From the NCBI RefSeq assembly GCF_016462545.1, contig NZ_JAEMTA010000019.1, positions 1-64,000 on the forward strand: a stretch of 64,000 bases of DNA, given 5' to 3'. The notes beneath the pieces are model-generated. The model searched no databases and was not told the origin of the DNA. It saw only the letters and a program-made list of their open reading frames with translations. The translations under genes and the position numbers were made by a program. Origin of the DNA: Mycolicibacterium sp. (GTDB lineage: Bacteria > Actinomycetota > Actinomycetes > Mycobacteriales > Mycobacteriaceae). This document shows, piece after piece, positions 62,467-64,000 of this stretch. Position 1 is the first letter of the stretch. Every line of letters begins with the position of its first letter.

Positions 62467-62482
62467 GGTGAGCCAAATCACG
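62467..62482. promoter_or_regulatory. CRP-like site within a larger inverted repeat
   Basis: GGTGA-GCCAAA-TCACG fits the mycobacterial CRP pattern CGTGANNNNNNTCACG except at the first base. It is enclosed by GCGCCAC (62460-62466) and GTGGCGC (62496-62502). It is about 400 bp upstream of the second rpf start, on the same side. Confidence 0.45.
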
Positions 62483-63098
62483 AGCATATTGTGACGTGGC
62501 GCACCAACTTCGCACACCACCCGTCACACGTACCACTGAGACAGGTTCTCTACCAGGCAATTTGGCGGATCAGCGTGGAACTCGGCTCGAATTCTTCGCT
62601 GGCGCAGGTCAAGTCGAGTCGACAGATGGCGAATCGAAACACTGTGTAGCCCAACGACTCAACTCATTCTTGCGCCGATCGACACCAGACTCGCACAGGG
62701 CGTCGGCAGCACCCGAACCGTCCGGTTGATCGTTGCGACAACACCTTTCGCTTTCTGGTCCCGGCCACCATCTACGCGATCGTGGATCGGCGACGCGCTT
62801 CGAACGTCACCGCTCTCCGATACAAATCCCGACAATCCAATTAGTAGCGCAAAGCTTTGGTCCACACCATTGTGCCGCTGAGGTATTCGCGTCGACCGCC
62901 GTGGCACGTCTCCGCGAGAAGCATTGTGCCGCAACGAATCAGTCCACAATCCCCAGCATCGGTCGGGCGGTCACCAGAAATTCAGGTCGGGAATTGAAGC
63001 ACTAAAGACGTTTCACTCCCGTCACTCCAATTCGGAGTTCATTGGAGAAAATCGAAACTGCCGCCGGTTGCCGACATAATTCGCAATTTGCTGAGAGC

Positions 63099-63707
63099 TC
63101 AGCTCAGATCTGTGGGCGCGTTCACGTTGGTCAACGAGCGCTGTTCCGGCATCACGACGCGCTGGGTGTCGACGGAGTTCACCAGCACGCGCATGCTGCG
63201 CTCGCCGGAAGCCACCAGCTCCTCGGCCCGGGATGCGAGATCGGTGCGGTAGACGCCAGCCAGGTAGTGGTCGCGGCCATCCCAGGGCAGCACCACGTCG
63301 GCCCCCAGTCGCACCGAGGGCCCCACCAGTTCCTCGATCAGATCGACCGTCAGGTACGGCATGTCGACCGCGCACAGGAAGGCGCGTTCCACCCCGGCAT
63401 CGGCGGCCGCACGCAGGCCCCTGGCCGTCGCGAGCAGGGGTCCGACACCACGAATGTCGTCACGCAGCACTTCGGCGTCCAGCGTCGGGAGCGGTTGACC
63501 CGGAGCCGCCACCACGAAGACGGGTGAACAGCGGGCCTTCAGCGTCGTCACGGCCTGTTCGACGAACGTGTGCCCGGCAAAAGTCAGGGTCGCCTTGTCG
63601 CGGCCCATCCGCCGTGACGCACCGCCCGCGAGCACGATCGCCGCCAACGGCGCGGATGAGATCTCGAGGACCTCGCTGCTATTCGACGTTCCAGGTGTCC
63701 TTGCCAC
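63099..63707 (-). CDS. mobA: Molybdenum cofactor guanylyltransferase MobA
   Basis: MobA attaches GMP to molybdopterin. The nucleotidyltransferase signature is [20 protein letters not shown], the metal-binding Asp lies in [18 protein letters not shown], and [18 protein letters not shown] follows. About 200 residues. The start is uncertain: GTG 63707 overlaps korB by 29 bp, ATG 63728 adds 7 residues, and a TTG at 63647 would begin at [10 protein letters not shown]. The korB-mobA order equals Rv2454c-Rv2453c. Confidence 0.87.
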   Translation of the reverse strand: MARTPGTSNSSEVLEISSAPLAAIVLAGGASRRMGRDKATLTFAGHTFVEQAVTTLKARCSPVFVVAAPGQPLPTLDAEVLRDDIRGVGPLLATARGLRAAADAGVERAFLCAVDMPYLTVDLIEELVGPSVRLGADVVLPWDGRDHYLAGVYRTDLASRAEELVASGERSMRVLVNSVDTQRVVMPEQRSLTNVNAPTDLS

Positions 63708-64000
63708 GAAGCAAGGATTGCAGAGCATCGGTGTCGTGGGGCTTGGATTCCATCGCAGAGGTCACCTGATTGCGTGCCATCTCGTCGTACGTCGGCCTGC
63801 TCACCTGACGGAAGATGCCCATGACGGTGTGATCGAGGTTCTGCTCGCTCAACCGGGACAGCGCGAACGCATAGGCCGGATCGTTGGCCGTGGCGTCGTG
63901 CACCACGATCTCCTCGACCGACACGTCGGCGGTCTTGGCGACCTCGAGGCCGAATCCCGACTTCACCACGCAGTACTCGCCGTCGGCGCCGAAGGTAATG
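63679..64000 (-). CDS. korB: 2-oxoglutarate:ferredoxin oxidoreductase beta subunit, C-terminal part
   Basis: The last 106 residues of KorB, the thiamine-diphosphate-binding subunit that with KorA decarboxylates 2-oxoglutarate to succinyl-CoA using ferredoxin. The visible part reads [17 protein letters not shown], then [20 protein letters not shown] and the C-terminal tail ending DTWNVE. The rest, including the TPP motif, lies beyond the window. It precedes mobA as in M. tuberculosis. Confidence 0.88.
   Translation of the reverse strand, partial: ITFGADGEYCVVKSGFGLEVAKTADVSVEEIVVHDATANDPAYAFALSRLSEQNLDHTVMGIFRQVSRPTYDEMARNQVTSAMESKPHDTDALQSLLRGKDTWNVE

Larger units (their letters stand above)
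62222..63098. other. Long gene-free, less GC-rich stretch between the rpf leader and mobA
   Basis: About 880 bp without a believable gene on either strand: the open frames lack mycobacterial codon bias, family motifs and ribosome binding sites. It holds a tandem GATAACG repeat, a CRP-like site inside a larger inverted repeat (62460-62502), and, from about 62540, sequence visibly richer in A and T than its surroundings. It could be an upstream regulatory region, a non-coding RNA or the residue of decayed genes. Confidence 0.55.

Noticed and set aside
62100..62500. c-di-AMP (ydaO-type) riboswitch upstream of the second rpf gene
   Set aside because: Rpf genes of some actinobacteria have one, and a CCCGACAG string is present, but the conserved GGGGUGAAUC block and the ordered core are missing on both strands.
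62300..62950. Several 70-96 codon ORFs in the rpf-mobA gap
   Set aside because: They lack ribosome binding sites, third-position GC bias and any recognisable motif, and they overlap each other on both strands.

Overview
The window is about 64 kb of GC-rich DNA from a mycobacterium, most likely a fast-growing, environmental Mycolicibacterium-type species. The evidence is the gene order, which from memory follows the M. tuberculosis H37Rv block from lppR/lepA (Rv2403c-Rv2404c) to rpfE, mobA and korB (Rv2450c-Rv2454c). Other support comes from actinobacterial family signatures (PknH_C-type lipoproteins, a mycothiol-type DinB protein, tandem Rpf proteins, methylglucose-lipopolysaccharide genes), many GTG starts, 4-base start/stop overlaps, and -10 boxes placed 6-7 nt before start codons (leaderless transcripts). 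I see no insertion sequence, prophage, CRISPR array, rRNA or tRNA.

Region by region. 0-4 kb: a truncated flavin monooxygenase, a YeiH-type anion exporter flanked by two tiny membrane proteins, and two sensor-domain lipoproteins. 4-8 kb: lepA, a divergent orphan PemK/MazF-like gene, a GNAT and a CBS protein. 8-12 kb: an aldo/keto reductase and a glnT-type glutamine synthetase / creatininase-family / TetR operon. 12-20 kb: RNase Z-like protein, the transglutaminase / alpha-E / circularly permuted ATP-grasp operon, rpsT, holA, comEC and comEA. 20-29.6 kb: where M. tuberculosis has eis there is a RidA gene, an acetamidase fragment, a dehydrogenase-like gene and a DinB-like protein. These are followed by degV, octT, gpgP, rsfS, nadD, a VWA/MoxR pair and proA. 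29.7-40.2 kb is largely accessory: a PfkB kinase, GntR, nadE, a PLP aminotransferase with an APC permease and LysR, a sirtuin, and a P450/TetR pair with a clear shared operator.

40-54 kb is the conserved growth block (proB, obg, rpmA, rplU, rne, ndk, a DUF4233-like gene, folC, valS, a DUF937 gene and an Rv2449c-like reductase). 53.6-58.2 kb holds an S9 peptidase translationally coupled to three genes of a heme-dependent N-demethylase / dimethylamine monooxygenase system. 58.2-61 kb holds an FAD monooxygenase and a lipoprotein hydrolase. 61-64 kb holds two Rpf peptidoglycan-cleaving enzymes, a long gene-free stretch with structured leader and operator-like motifs, mobA and the end of korB.

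The most interesting themes are as follows. (1) An amine/N-demethylation set (55.6-58.2 kb) may connect functionally with the glnT-creatininase operon. (2) A 17-bp TetR operator sits exactly between the -35 and -10 boxes of the P450 promoter. (3) Three copies of a 36-bp in-frame minisatellite open the octT gene. (4) A heavily structured leader and CRP-like/OmpR-like motifs lie in the rpf region. (5) Two long intergenic hairpins lie beside the rpmA-obg and valS genes.
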